This document shows, piece after piece, positions 1-7,939 of a stretch of DNA of 64,000 nt; within the stretch, counting starts at the first letter, position 1, and every line of letters begins with the position of its first letter. This DNA is from Acaudatibacter sp050729515. GTDB taxonomy: Bacteria > Pseudomonadota > Alphaproteobacteria > Caulobacterales > Caulobacteraceae. Made by a program: the position numbers and the translations under genes. The DNA lies in the NCBI GenBank assembly GCA_050729515.1, contig JBOHLG010000017.1, forward strand, positions 1 to 64,000. Direction: 5' to 3'. The notes beneath the pieces were generated by a model. It was not told the origin of the DNA and searched no databases. It worked only from the letters and a program-made list of their open reading frames with translations.

Positions 1-41
1 CGTCTGACCTGCTTCCGTTTACTTCAACTGGGGCTTCAATT

Positions 42-2339
42 TTGACCTCCAACGATCCGCCAATGGGCTCCGTCGAGCGCTTTCGACCCGGCATCCCGAC
101 CGATCGGAACACGGGCACCGTGACCCAGGTCATGTTCGCGGCCCCTCCCCAACATCAGGGAAGCCCTCGGCGCACTAGCCCTGGGCTCATTCTGATCTGG
201 CGCTGCCTTTGCGCCCAGCGCTGGACGATCCTGGCCAGCGTGATGGCTGGACTCGCCATCTGCCTGGCGGTGATCTTCCTCTCTCCGCGGCTCTACACCG
301 CCGCCTCCACCCTCAAGATCGATCGGGAGGCGGCCAAGATCGTCGAGGTTGGCGAGGTGACGCCCGACGACAACCTCGTCGACGGCGCGGAATTCTACCG
401 CACCCAGTACGGCCTCCTTCAGAGCCGCTCCCTCGCAGTGCGCGTGGACGAGAGCCTCGGCCTTGACCGCGACGACGCCTTCATCAGGGCCATGGGCGCC
501 CACCCCAAGGACCAGGAGTTCGCCTTCACCGCCTCGGGCCCCGACGCGGTCGCCGCCGAGCGGCGCGCCCAGACCCTGGAGCTTCTGCGCAAGAACCTGG
601 GGGTCGAGCCGGATCGCGGCTCGCGCCTGGTCGCGGTGAGCTTCCGTAGCCCCCATCCAGGACTCTCGGCCAGCATCGCCAACGCGTTCACCGAGAACTT
701 CATCGGCGCGGCGCTGGATCGGCGCTACCAATCCTCGGCCTACGCCAGGGACTTTCTGCAGCGCCGCATCGAAGACGTGAAGGCCAAGCTCGAAGAGAGC
801 GAGCGAAACCTGGTCGACTACGCCGCCAAGGAGCGGATCATTTCCATCAACGGCGGGCCGGCCGCCGAGCCTTCCGCCGACAAGTCGATCGTGGCGGCGG
901 ATCTGACAAGCCTCGATTCTTCCCTGTCGGCCGCCAAGGCCGCGCGGATCGACGCCGAGGCCAAGTGGCGCGAGGCGCAGGCGGTCGTAGGCTTCGGGCT
1001 TCCCGAGATCCTCGCCGATCCGGCCGTCCAGAAGCTGAGCCAGGAGCACGCCGAACTCCTCGCCAAGTATCAGGACCAGCTCCGGCTCTACAAACCTAGC
1101 TGGCCGGCGATGCTCCAACTGAAGGCCCAGATCGACGAGACCGAGCGTCAACTCCAGGTTCAGGCCGCCGCCATCCGCGGCTCGATCGAGGCCCGTTACA
1201 AGAGCGCGGAGGCCGACGAAGCGGCCCTCTCCGGTCAGGTGAACGCCCTTGAGGGGAACCTCCTCGATCTTTCCAAGCGGTCGATCGAATACGCCATCCT
1301 GCAGAGGGAGGTGGACACCAATCGCGCCCTCTACGATGGTCTTCTGCAGCGCTACAAGGAAGTGAGCGCGGCCGGCGGGGCGACCATCAACAACATCTCG
1401 ATCATTGACCGCGCCGTTTCGCCTTCACGCGCCTCCAGCCCCAAGCCGGTCTTCGATCTGGGCCTGGCGCTCATCGCCGGCCTCGTCGCCGGCGTCATCC
1501 TGGCGTTCGCCCGCGAGAGCCTCGACCTGAAGCTGCGGCGCAGCGCCGATGTCGAGGCCCGCCTGGGCCTTCCCCTGCTCGCCGCCGTTCCCGCCCTCGA
1601 AGGCCCCCTCGACCCCGCCGCGGCGCTCGTCGATCCCAAGTCGCCGCTCTCCGAATCCTACCAGTCGCTGCGCAGCGCGCTGCAGTTCTCGACATCCGAG
1701 GGCTTTCCCGCCTCCCTGGTCGTCACCAGCCCCAAGAGCGGAGATGGCAAGTCGACCACGGTCCTGGCGCTCGCCGCCAACCTCGCCTCGCTCGGCCGGC
1801 GCGTGCTGGTGATCGACGCCGACCTGCGCGGGCCCTCGCTTCACCGCCTGTTCAATCTTCCCAACCGCTCGGGCCTTTCCAACATCCTCGTCGGCCAGGC
1901 CGGCTTCGAAGAGACCATCCAGGCCGCCTCGATCGACGGCCTTTCGGTCATCACCGCCGGCCCCCCGCCGCCCAACCCCGCCGAACTCCTCGCCGGGCGC
2001 CGTTTCGAGCGCCTGCTCGCCGAGGCCGCCGAAGCCTTCGACCTCGTCCTCCTCGATTCCCCGCCCATCATGGGCCTCGCCGACGCCCCCATGATCGCCT
2101 CGGCGGCGGCCGGAGTCCTGGTCGTGATCGAGGCGGGAAAGACGAGCTTCGCCGAGGCCCGCGGGGCCATCGACCGGCTCGAGAGGGCCCGCGCCCACGT
2201 CCTGGGCGTCGCCCTCACCAAGTTCGACGCCCGCAAGGCCGAGTACGGCTACGGCTACGACTATTCCTACGACTATGGCGGCTCGGCCGAGCGAAGCGAC
2301 GCCCGTGGCCTGATCGCCCGGCTGAAGCGGTCGGCCTAG
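42..2339 (+). CDS. Polysaccharide chain-length determinant / BY-kinase (Wzc/GumC-ExoP type)
   Basis: Inner-membrane co-polymerase of the Wzx/Wzy pathway fused to a bacterial tyrosine autokinase. It controls the length and export of an exopolysaccharide. Counting from codon 42, TM1 is at about residues 61-80, followed by a long periplasmic coiled-coil Wzz region with a GNVR-like stretch near 350-375. TM2 lies near 473-492. The cytoplasmic kinase has Walker A SPKSGDGKST (about 563), Walker A' VLVIDADLRG (about 588) and Walker B LVLLDSPP (about 667). It ends in a tyrosine cluster, AEYGYGYDYSYDYGG, the expected autophosphorylation tail. The start is uncertain: the frame is open to the window edge, TTG 42 has no clear ribosome site, and ATG 63 or ATG 132 would still leave a short cytoplasmic N-terminus. 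All three Walker elements are intact, so it should be active. It opens a surface-polysaccharide region with the XrtV accessory and rfb genes downstream. Confidence 0.9.
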   Translation: MTSNDPPMGSVERFRPGIPTDRNTGTVTQVMFAAPPQHQGSPRRTSPGLILIWRCLCAQRWTILASVMAGLAICLAVIFLSPRLYTAASTLKIDREAAKIVEVGEVTPDDNLVDGAEFYRTQYGLLQSRSLAVRVDESLGLDRDDAFIRAMGAHPKDQEFAFTASGPDAVAAERRAQTLELLRKNLGVEPDRGSRLVAVSFRSPHPGLSASIANAFTENFIGAALDRRYQSSAYARDFLQRRIEDVKAKLEESERNLVDYAAKERIISINGGPAAEPSADKSIVAADLTSLDSSLSAAKAARIDAEAKWREAQAVVGFGLPEILADPAVQKLSQEHAELLAKYQDQLRLYKPSWPAMLQLKAQIDETERQLQVQAAAIRGSIEARYKSAEADEAALSGQVNALEGNLLDLSKRSIEYAILQREVDTNRALYDGLLQRYKEVSAAGGATINNISIIDRAVSPSRASSPKPVFDLGLALIAGLVAGVILAFARESLDLKLRRSADVEARLGLPLLAAVPALEGPLDPAAALVDPKSPLSESYQSLRSALQFSTSEGFPASLVVTSPKSGDGKSTTVLALAANLASLGRRVLVIDADLRGPSLHRLFNLPNRSGLSNILVGQAGFEETIQAASIDGLSVITAGPPPPNPAELLAGRRFERLLAEAAEAFDLVLLDSPPIMGLADAPMIASAAAGVLVVIEAGKTSFAEARGAIDRLERARAHVLGVALTKFDARKAEYGYGYDYSYDYGGSAERSDARGLIARLKRSA

Positions 2340-2357
2340 AGCCGCTTCGGAGGCGCC

Positions 2358-3293
2358 CTAGCGCCCCTTGAGCCGGCGCAGGAAGCAGGCCCGGCCCGAG
2401 GCGCGCAGGGATTGACAGAACCGCTCCGCCGACCCCGGATCGGGAAAACCGACGAGGAGCGCGCGCCAGACCTTCCGGCCAGCGACGATCGCCTCCTCCA
2501 CGCGCGTCGAAACCCCTGGCGGTTTGGAAAGATCGGCGAGGACGCGCCGGGCGGAAGCCTCGCTGGCGGCGGCGGCGACCTGGGCGACGAGGGCCGCCGC
2601 GCCGCGGCTCTCCTTCGGAGCCTTCGCCTCTCGTCTTGGCGATGGAAAGACCACCGCCGGCGCCCCCAGCATCGGACGAAGCGACGCCCCTTGCGCTGGC
2701 GCGCTTTGGCCGGTGGGAAGGCTGGGGGCCGGCGGGGCCTCGGCGAGAGCCGCGCCTCCTCCGCGGCAGACCGCCGCGATCACCGCCCCCATCCAGGCCT
2801 TGGGGTCGGGCGCGCGCCAGCCGGCCGGCAGAGCCGGCTTGCGGGCCTCACCGAAGAGATTGTGGTCGGCGAAGACCTCCATGGAGTTCACTTTTTCGCG
2901 CCGGTGAACGCAGTCGATGTCGACGCTGGCGTCCATGGATTGCCAGCCGAGCGCCTGGGCGACCGGCTCGCTCTCCACCTCCCCGCGCAGGGGTACGTCG
3001 TGGAGGACGCCGCGCATGCCCCCGCCGGCTGCGTCCGAGAGGACGGCGATGGCGACGCCGTCGCCGAAGGCCACGATCTCCCCCTCGGGAAGGCCGGTCT
3101 GGGCGACCATGCGGCGCGTCATCTGCTCGCGGCTGACCGGAGCCTCGGGCGGGGGAGAAGAAACCGCGGGGGGCGGCGAGGGGGCCGGCGCGGGCGAAGT
3201 CGGGATTTCGGCGCCCGGCGCACCCTGGGCCAGGGCCCCGCCCGCGGCCATCGTCAGCATCGAGGCTGCAGCTATCGCAGAAAAGGCGCGCAC
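2358..3293 (-). CDS. Secreted SPOR-domain protein
   Basis: GTG-started protein of 311 residues with a signal peptide ending around ALAQ (residue 23), then a Pro/Ala-rich linker. A globular region at about 60-175 holds two cysteines (in DIDCVHRR and AAVCRGG). A second low-complexity linker follows, and a SPOR-like domain ends the protein at about 235-308 (repeated Ala stretch, then VWRALLVGF and ERFCQSLRASG). SPOR domains bind denuded septal peptidoglycan, so a periplasmic cell-wall role is likely. The middle domain is not one I can name; surface-adhesin-like proteins of Caulobacterales look similar. It is convergent with the BY-kinase gene 18 bases away. A large opposite-strand open frame covers the same DNA but has no domain features and an improbable composition. 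Confidence 0.75.
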   Translation of the reverse strand: MRAFSAIAAASMLTMAAGGALAQGAPGAEIPTSPAPAPSPPPAVSSPPPEAPVSREQMTRRMVAQTGLPEGEIVAFGDGVAIAVLSDAAGGGMRGVLHDVPLRGEVESEPVAQALGWQSMDASVDIDCVHRREKVNSMEVFADHNLFGEARKPALPAGWRAPDPKAWMGAVIAAVCRGGGAALAEAPPAPSLPTGQSAPAQGASLRPMLGAPAVVFPSPRREAKAPKESRGAAALVAQVAAAASEASARRVLADLSKPPGVSTRVEEAIVAGRKVWRALLVGFPDPGSAERFCQSLRASGRACFLRRLKGR

Positions 3294-3807
3294 TCTCCCC
3301 GCCCCTACTCCCGGACCTGGGCCGGAAGACCCTCCCTACCCCGCGGCGGGCGCAAGGGTAAGGGACTGGCGCCATCGGCTCACGAGTCTCCGGCCCCTCT
3401 CCCCTCCCTCGAAACAGCGATCTTTGCTTTTCAACCAGTGTTCCCAAACCGGTTCAGACCTTCGCACCGCGTCAGCCGCAGAACGCAAAGGCTCGCTTTG
3501 CGTCAATCACTCGCGGCCACCGGGACGTTGGACGAAAGCCAGCTTCTCGCTCGGCCGGGCTTGTGGTCCCTCGCCGCTGTCGCGCTCGCCGTCCTCTAGC
3601 CAATCTCGCCTTCGAACTGCGGCGAAAGTGGCCGGCGACGGCTCAGTCCATTCCCGCGGCGGCCGGTCCCCGAGCCATCGGCGATGCGGCTGCGGAGGCC
3701 AGAGTTTCTGCAATCCTGAGAGGCGCCGGCTTCATCCTCGCGCATGGGCCGGGTATGCTTCTTGCTTGAGGGCTCCGCGAGCGGGTCATCGAAGAGGACA
3801 GGCCCAT
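3294..3807. other. Intergenic region between two divergent genes
   Basis: About 510 bases with no convincing coding sequence. The open frames here are antisense or low-complexity shadows. It must hold the promoters of the SPOR gene (leftward) and the XrtV accessory gene (rightward). The only distinct element I see is a perfect palindrome at 3483-3503. An AGAGGA ribosome site (3793-3798) precedes the rightward gene. Confidence 0.5.
3483..3503. promoter_or_regulatory. Palindrome ACGCAAAG-N5-CTTTGCGT
   Basis: Perfect 8-bp inverted repeat with a 5-base spacer (GCTCG) in the divergent intergenic region. There is no U-run on either side, so a terminator is unlikely. It could be an operator or a short hairpin in the leader of the leftward SPOR gene. 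No known regulator is identified. Confidence 0.35.
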
Positions 3808-4050
3808 TTGAAGACGATCTACGATCTGGTCACCATCGCGATCTTCGCGGGGCTTGTGGTCCTCTTCCTCCAGCGATCCACCGCCGAGGTCCCCCAGGAT
3901 CGGATGGTCCATTATCTGCCGCCGGTCGTGGGCTGCGCGGCCGCCAACTATGTCGGCAACCACGGCCAGGGCGTGCTCGCCTGGGTGATAATTCTGGCCG
4001 TTTTGAGTTATGTTCTGCTTATTCTTCGCCCGTTCAGTCACAAACCCTGA
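3808..4050 (+). CDS. XrtV sorting system accessory protein (small membrane protein)
   Basis: Eighty-residue protein starting at TTG 3808, with AGAGGA ribosome site 9 bases upstream. It has two membrane segments: residues 3-23 (YDLVTIAIFAGLVVLFLQRS) and about 55-75 (VLAWVIILAVLSYVLLILRP). A conserved loop sits between them with HYLPPVVGCAAANYVGN. From memory this pattern matches the small accessory protein that accompanies exosortase XrtV in Caulobacterales-type genomes. XrtV would process PEP-CTERM proteins; the exosortase itself is not in this window and may lie left of it. The adjacent BY-kinase and the PEP-CTERM remnant at 7479-7863 fit that context. The family name is recalled, not searched. 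Confidence 0.7.
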   Translation: MKTIYDLVTIAIFAGLVVLFLQRSTAEVPQDRMVHYLPPVVGCAAANYVGNHGQGVLAWVIILAVLSYVLLILRPFSHKP

Positions 4051-4199
4051 GCGAGCGCCGCGGGGCGGCCCGTTTATCTCCGGTTCAACATGGCCGGAAT
4101 AAGAGCAGGCCGGCGCGGCTGGGAGCGGGACGGGAACCTCTGCCCGATCGCTTCGCTTGTCCGCCCAGAGGCGATAGGATCGAGGGGGCCGCCCTGAAG

Positions 4200-5681
4200 G
4201 TGAGCGAAATCGAGGATCCGAAAGAGGTGAGCCTGTTCGACCGATTGAAGGGCCGCCGGCCGCGGGCCAGAGCGGCGCCGAGCCCGGCGCTCGCCAAGTC
4301 CGATCCGACCAGCTCCAAGCATGGCGGGAAGGCCCCCAAGATCGACGCGCAAGCGGCGGTCGAGGAGCCGGGCGCTCCAAAGGTGGTGCGAGCGCCGAGG
4401 CCCGAACGGCCGGCCTTCCCCAGCTTTGTCTCGACCGCCGGCGACCAGGTGAACTCGCGGCTCTTCGACCGCTTCGCCTCGGCCCGCATCCGTCTGCGCA
4501 CCGCCTTCACGCCCGGCCAGCCGGTCACCGATCGGCGCATGTTCGCCGGGCGCACCAAGGTGCTCTCCACCCTCATTCGCTCAATCGAGGACCAGAGGCT
4601 GCACACCGTCCTCTACGGCGAGCGCGGCATCGGCAAGACCTCCCTGCTCCACGTCCTTACCCAGGCCGCTCGCGAGGCGCGCTATCTGGTTGTCTATGTG
4701 TCCTGCGGCGCGGCCTCGGAGTTCGACGAGACGATCCGCACGGTCGCCGAGGGGATCCCCCTGCGCTACCACGCCGACTTTGGACCCACCTCCAAGGAGG
4801 CCGAGGGCGGCGGCTCCTTCGCCGATGTCCTTCCGGCCGGACTCGTCTCGACCAGGGCCGCAACAGACCTCTTCGCCAAGGTGATCGGCACCCGCGCTCT
4901 GGTCATCCTGGACGAGTTCGATCGCAGCGAGTCGGCCGAATTCCGCCGCACGATGGCCGAGTTGATGAAGAGTCTTTCCGACCGCCAGGTCCGCCTTCAG
5001 CTCATCATCGCCGGAGTGGCGGCGAACCTCACCGAACTGGTGCGGCACATTCCTTCGATCCAGCGGAACGTGTTCGCCCTGCAGGTTCCCAAGATGAGCG
5101 GCTCGGAGATCCGCCACCTCGTCAACAATGGCGAAGAAGCGAGCGGCGTCGCCTTCGAGGATGAGGCGATCCGCGCCATCGTGGCCCGCGCGATCGGATT
5201 TCCCTACCTCGCCAGCCTCATCGGCCACCACGCCGCCCTGGTCGCCATAGAAGCGGGCCGCACCGAAGTGGTCGAGGCAGACGTCCGGGCCGCCACCAAC
5301 GAGGCGCTCGCCGAACTCAAGGGCCGCATCTCGCTTAGGAGCCAGGCCCAGATCGCCCGCTCGCTCGACAAGGGCCTCCTCAACAGTCTGGGCGCGGTCG
5401 CCGGCGCCGCCCAGTCGAGCGGCGGCCAGTTCAATCTGGAGGACATCGAGGTGCTGTACGCGACCGGCGAGGAAGCCGATCGACGTCGCAAGGCGCTCGA
5501 GGATCTGGCCGAGGAAGGGGGTCTGATCGAAGTCCACGAAGACGAGACCGGCAGGCACTTCAGGTTCACCGACGAGGCGGTCACTTCCTATCTTTGGCTC
5601 CTGGCTAACCAGGAGCGCCGCGCAGAGGAGCCAAGCGCGCGCGAGGATGGCCCCGACCGACGCGTCGCGGCGACCAGCTAG
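4200..5681 (+). CDS. AAA+ ATPase with C-terminal winged-helix-like region
   Basis: 493 residues from GTG 4200, preceded by GAGGGGG at 4182-4188. The same frame is open far upstream, but that part overlaps the XrtV accessory gene and looks non-coding. A basic, disordered N-terminus (about 1-85) precedes an ORC/STAND-like ATPase core. Walker A is GERGIGKTS (from residue 140), Walker B is ALVILDEFD (about 232-240), and a sensor-1-like IIAGVAANL follows. A helical lid comes next. The C-terminus (about 395-475) looks like a winged helix ending in FRFTDEAVTSYLWLLA. The target is unknown. Its position between an XrtV accessory gene and dTDP-sugar genes suggests a role in the surface-polysaccharide locus. 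It is not the classical PEP-CTERM secretion ATPase as far as I can tell. Confidence 0.7.
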   Translation: MSEIEDPKEVSLFDRLKGRRPRARAAPSPALAKSDPTSSKHGGKAPKIDAQAAVEEPGAPKVVRAPRPERPAFPSFVSTAGDQVNSRLFDRFASARIRLRTAFTPGQPVTDRRMFAGRTKVLSTLIRSIEDQRLHTVLYGERGIGKTSLLHVLTQAAREARYLVVYVSCGAASEFDETIRTVAEGIPLRYHADFGPTSKEAEGGGSFADVLPAGLVSTRAATDLFAKVIGTRALVILDEFDRSESAEFRRTMAELMKSLSDRQVRLQLIIAGVAANLTELVRHIPSIQRNVFALQVPKMSGSEIRHLVNNGEEASGVAFEDEAIRAIVARAIGFPYLASLIGHHAALVAIEAGRTEVVEADVRAATNEALAELKGRISLRSQAQIARSLDKGLLNSLGAVAGAAQSSGGQFNLEDIEVLYATGEEADRRRKALEDLAEEGGLIEVHEDETGRHFRFTDEAVTSYLWLLANQERRAEEPSAREDGPDRRVAATS

Positions 5682-5797
5682 TGGTGCGACTCGAACAAAC
5701 GCATCCCGGCGATCCGGCCGGAGTCGCACCACAAAACCTTGAATCGACGTGGATCGGACCACAAACGGATGGGAACCATCCGTTTGCTACGATCCAC
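5681..5797. repeat. Cluster of two perfect inverted repeats upstream of rfbC
   Basis: The first repeat is GTGGTGCGACTC (5681-5692) and GAGTCGCACCAC (5721-5732), 12 of 12 bases with a 28-base spacer. The second is a near-continuous hairpin: GTGGATCG (5749-5756), AAACGGATGG (5763-5772), loop GAA, CCATCCGTTT (5776-5785), CGATCCAC (5790-5797). Neither is followed by a T-run. The cluster fills the gap between the ATPase stop and the rfbC start. It could act as a terminator/attenuator, a REP-like element or an operator pair. Confidence 0.7.
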
Positions 5798-5840
5798 TAG
5801 GCCCGTTTGGGGCTTGCACTTCGAGGCCTCGGAGACGCCG

Positions 5841-6410
5841 ATGGGACCGGTCAGGTTGATCACGCCCAAGCGATTTTGCGACGAGCGCGGCTGGTTTTGC
5901 GAAAGCTGGTCGGAGCGGACCTTCGCGGCCCTGGGCCTTACGGTGAGGTTCCGCCAGGACAACCACTCCTACTCCAAGGCCCCCGGAGTTCTGCGCGGCC
6001 TGCACTTTCAGCGCCCGCCCGCCGCGCAGGCCAAGCTCGTTCGCTGCGTCCGCGGACGGATCTGGGACGTCGTCGTGGACATCCGCAGAAGCTCGCCGAC
6101 CTTCGGAGGCTGGACGGCGGCCGAACTCGATCCCGAGCGCGGGCGGCAGATTTTCATTCCGGAGGGCTTCGCCCACGGGTTCATCACGCTCGAGCCGGAC
6201 ACCGAAGTGGAGTACAAGGCGAGCGCCTTCTACGACGCCTCCGCGGAGGACGGCGTCATCTGGAACGATCCGGTTGTCGCGATCACCTGGCCGAAGGCGG
6301 GGGCCTCTGGGCCGCTGGTCTCGACCAAGGACGCCCGCCTCCCCCTGCTTGACGACCTCGAAAGTCCCTTCGCCTTCGACGGCGAACCGCTCGCCGCGCT
6401 TGAGGGGTGA
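5841..6410 (+). CDS. rfbC: dTDP-4-dehydrorhamnose 3,5-epimerase
   Basis: Cupin epimerase that isomerises dTDP-4-keto-6-deoxyglucose, the third step to dTDP-L-rhamnose or related sugars. Start chosen at ATG 5841 because GGAG lies 6 bases upstream and the protein (189 residues) then has the family length; an upstream TTG would run through the palindrome cluster. Visible family motifs are CDERGWF (13-19), LRGLHFQ with the catalytic His55 (51-57), DVVVDIR, and FIPEGFAHGF. The next gene, rfbB, starts 2 bases after its stop, so the two are one operon. The rfbA and rfbD partners are not in the window. Confidence 0.93.
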   Translation: MGPVRLITPKRFCDERGWFCESWSERTFAALGLTVRFRQDNHSYSKAPGVLRGLHFQRPPAAQAKLVRCVRGRIWDVVVDIRRSSPTFGGWTAAELDPERGRQIFIPEGFAHGFITLEPDTEVEYKASAFYDASAEDGVIWNDPVVAITWPKAGASGPLVSTKDARLPLLDDLESPFAFDGEPLAALEG

Positions 6411-6412
6411 AG

Positions 6413-7477
6413 ATGTCGCTCCGCATCCTCGTCACCGGCGGGTCCGGCTTCATCGGATCGGCCCTGGTTCATCACCTGATCGAGGAGACCGGCCACGAGG
6501 TCCTCAACCTCGACGCCCTGACCTACGCCGGCAACTCGCGATCCCTGGATGATGTCGTCGACCACGGACGCTATCGCTTCGTCCGGGCCGACGTGCGCGA
6601 CAGGTCGCGCATCGGCGAGGTCCTGGAGGAATTCGGTCCCGACGTCGTCACGCACCTCGCCGCCGAGAGCCACGTCGACCGCTCCATTGATGGGCCGGCG
6701 GCGTTCATCGAAACCAATATCGTGGGCACGTTCAATCTGCTTTCGGAGTGCCTTTCCTATTGGCGCGGCCTCTCCAAGGCCCGCAAGGACGCCTTCCGCT
6801 TCCACCATATCTCGACCGACGAGGTCTTCGGCTCGATCGAAGATGGCCATTTCACCGAGGCGACGCCCTATGATCCGCGCTCGCCCTACTCGGCCTCCAA
6901 GGCCTCCGCCGACCACCTCACCCGCGCCTGGTTCCACACCTATGGCCTGCCGGTGATCGTCACCAACTGCTCGAACAACTACGGTCCGCGGCAGTTTCCC
7001 GAAAAGCTCATTCCCCTCATGATCATCCGCGCGCTCGCCGGCGAGACGCTCCCCGTCTACGGCGACGGCGGCCATGTGCGCGATTGGCTGGAGGTGGGCG
7101 ACCACGCGGCCGCCCTCACCGCGATCTTCGAACGCGGCAAGCCGGGAGAGACCTATGTAATCGGCGGGCGCGAGCTTCGGACCAACCTCGAGGTCGTCGC
7201 CGCCGTGTGCGAGGCGCTGGACCGCCTGCGCCCCCGCTCCGACGGCCGGCCGTACGCCGAAGGGATCACCCATGTCGCCGATCGGCCCGGCCATGACCGG
7301 CGTTACGCCGTCGATCCGGCCAAGCTCGAGAGCGACCTCGGCTGGCGGCCGAGCCGGAGCTTCGCCGAAGGTCTCGCCCGCACCGTCGCCTGGTATGTCG
7401 AAAACGAATGGTGGTGGCGGCCAATCCTTCAGAGAGAGTACCGGGGCGAAAGGCTCGGTCTGAAAGTGGAAGTCTAG
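6413..7477 (+). CDS. rfbB: dTDP-glucose 4,6-dehydratase
   Basis: Extended short-chain dehydrogenase that converts dTDP-glucose to dTDP-4-keto-6-deoxyglucose with bound NAD+. The nucleotide motif is TGGSGFIGS (8-16). The catalytic region is STDEVFG (134-140) and YSASK (159-163, Tyr and Lys of YxxxK). The C-terminus has the typical VAWYVENEWWW. Start ATG 6413 has GAGGGG (6402-6407) at good spacing; a GTG at 6407 overlapping the rfbC stop is the alternative. The length of 354 is normal. The stop codon is followed after a single base by reading frame belonging to a PEP-CTERM remnant, which suggests a deletion junction just downstream. Confidence 0.95.
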   Translation: MSLRILVTGGSGFIGSALVHHLIEETGHEVLNLDALTYAGNSRSLDDVVDHGRYRFVRADVRDRSRIGEVLEEFGPDVVTHLAAESHVDRSIDGPAAFIETNIVGTFNLLSECLSYWRGLSKARKDAFRFHHISTDEVFGSIEDGHFTEATPYDPRSPYSASKASADHLTRAWFHTYGLPVIVTNCSNNYGPRQFPEKLIPLMIIRALAGETLPVYGDGGHVRDWLEVGDHAAALTAIFERGKPGETYVIGGRELRTNLEVVAAVCEALDRLRPRSDGRPYAEGITHVADRPGHDRRYAVDPAKLESDLGWRPSRSFAEGLARTVAWYVENEWWWRPILQREYRGERLGLKVEV

Positions 7478-7478
7478 A

Positions 7479-7863
7479 GTATACGGCGCGCTCGGCGGCC
7501 CCGTAACCGGATCCAGCTACGCGATCAGCGGTTCGAGCTTCACCTACGACCCGAGCAAGGGGAACCTCGTGATGGAGGTGATTCGTGACCAATCAGTCGG
7601 GCCAACTCCGGGACCTCCATGAGCCGGCCCATTCGATCACCAACGACCCGGCGATGAACGACATGTTCTCCAACTACGCCCTGGTGACCGAGTTCACCGA
7701 TGTCGGCGTCTCGACCCAGACGAGCGATCCTCGCGGCCCGCTCGATGTCCCGGTGGTTCCAGAGCCGGCGAGTTGGGCGCTGATCATCCTGGGGGCAGGA
7801 CTGGCCGGTGAGGCCAGGCGCCGGCGAGGGGCTTTGGCCCGCGCGCCGGCTGCGCCCGCTTGA
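7479..7863 (+). pseudogene. PEP-CTERM protein remnant, 5'-truncated and frameshifted
   Basis: Two frames together resemble the C-terminal half of a PEP-CTERM surface protein. In the frame of 7479 I read VYGALGGPVTG, then SGSSFTYDPSKGNLVMEVI. The sequence then jumps one base near 7580-7585, and the second frame continues VTNQSGQ, then NYALVTEFTDVG and the sorting tail VPEPASWALIILGAGLAG followed by an Arg-rich end. The phrase DPSKGNL..VTNQ is typical of intact members of this group. There is no signal peptide or start codon for the first part, which begins one base after rfbB. An open frame starting GTG 7585 could be called a small gene (92 residues), but it lacks a signal sequence. The alternative is a sequencing indel in a gene already cut at its 5' end. 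Confidence 0.65.
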
Positions 7864-7939
7864 CCGGGCAGGGGCCGAGCCCGCATTCTCGCGGGATGGC
7901 GAGCCTCCTTGACGGCGCCCTTGCTCCGCTCAGACGCTG

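Noticed and set aside
2412..3599. A 395-codon plus-strand open frame over the SPOR gene
   Set aside because: Arg/Gly-rich composition without domains; the opposite strand encodes a signal peptide and SPOR domain.
3744..4199. N-terminal extension of the AAA ATPase
   Set aside because: It overlaps the XrtV accessory gene out of frame and reads as noise; GTG 4200 has a good ribosome site.
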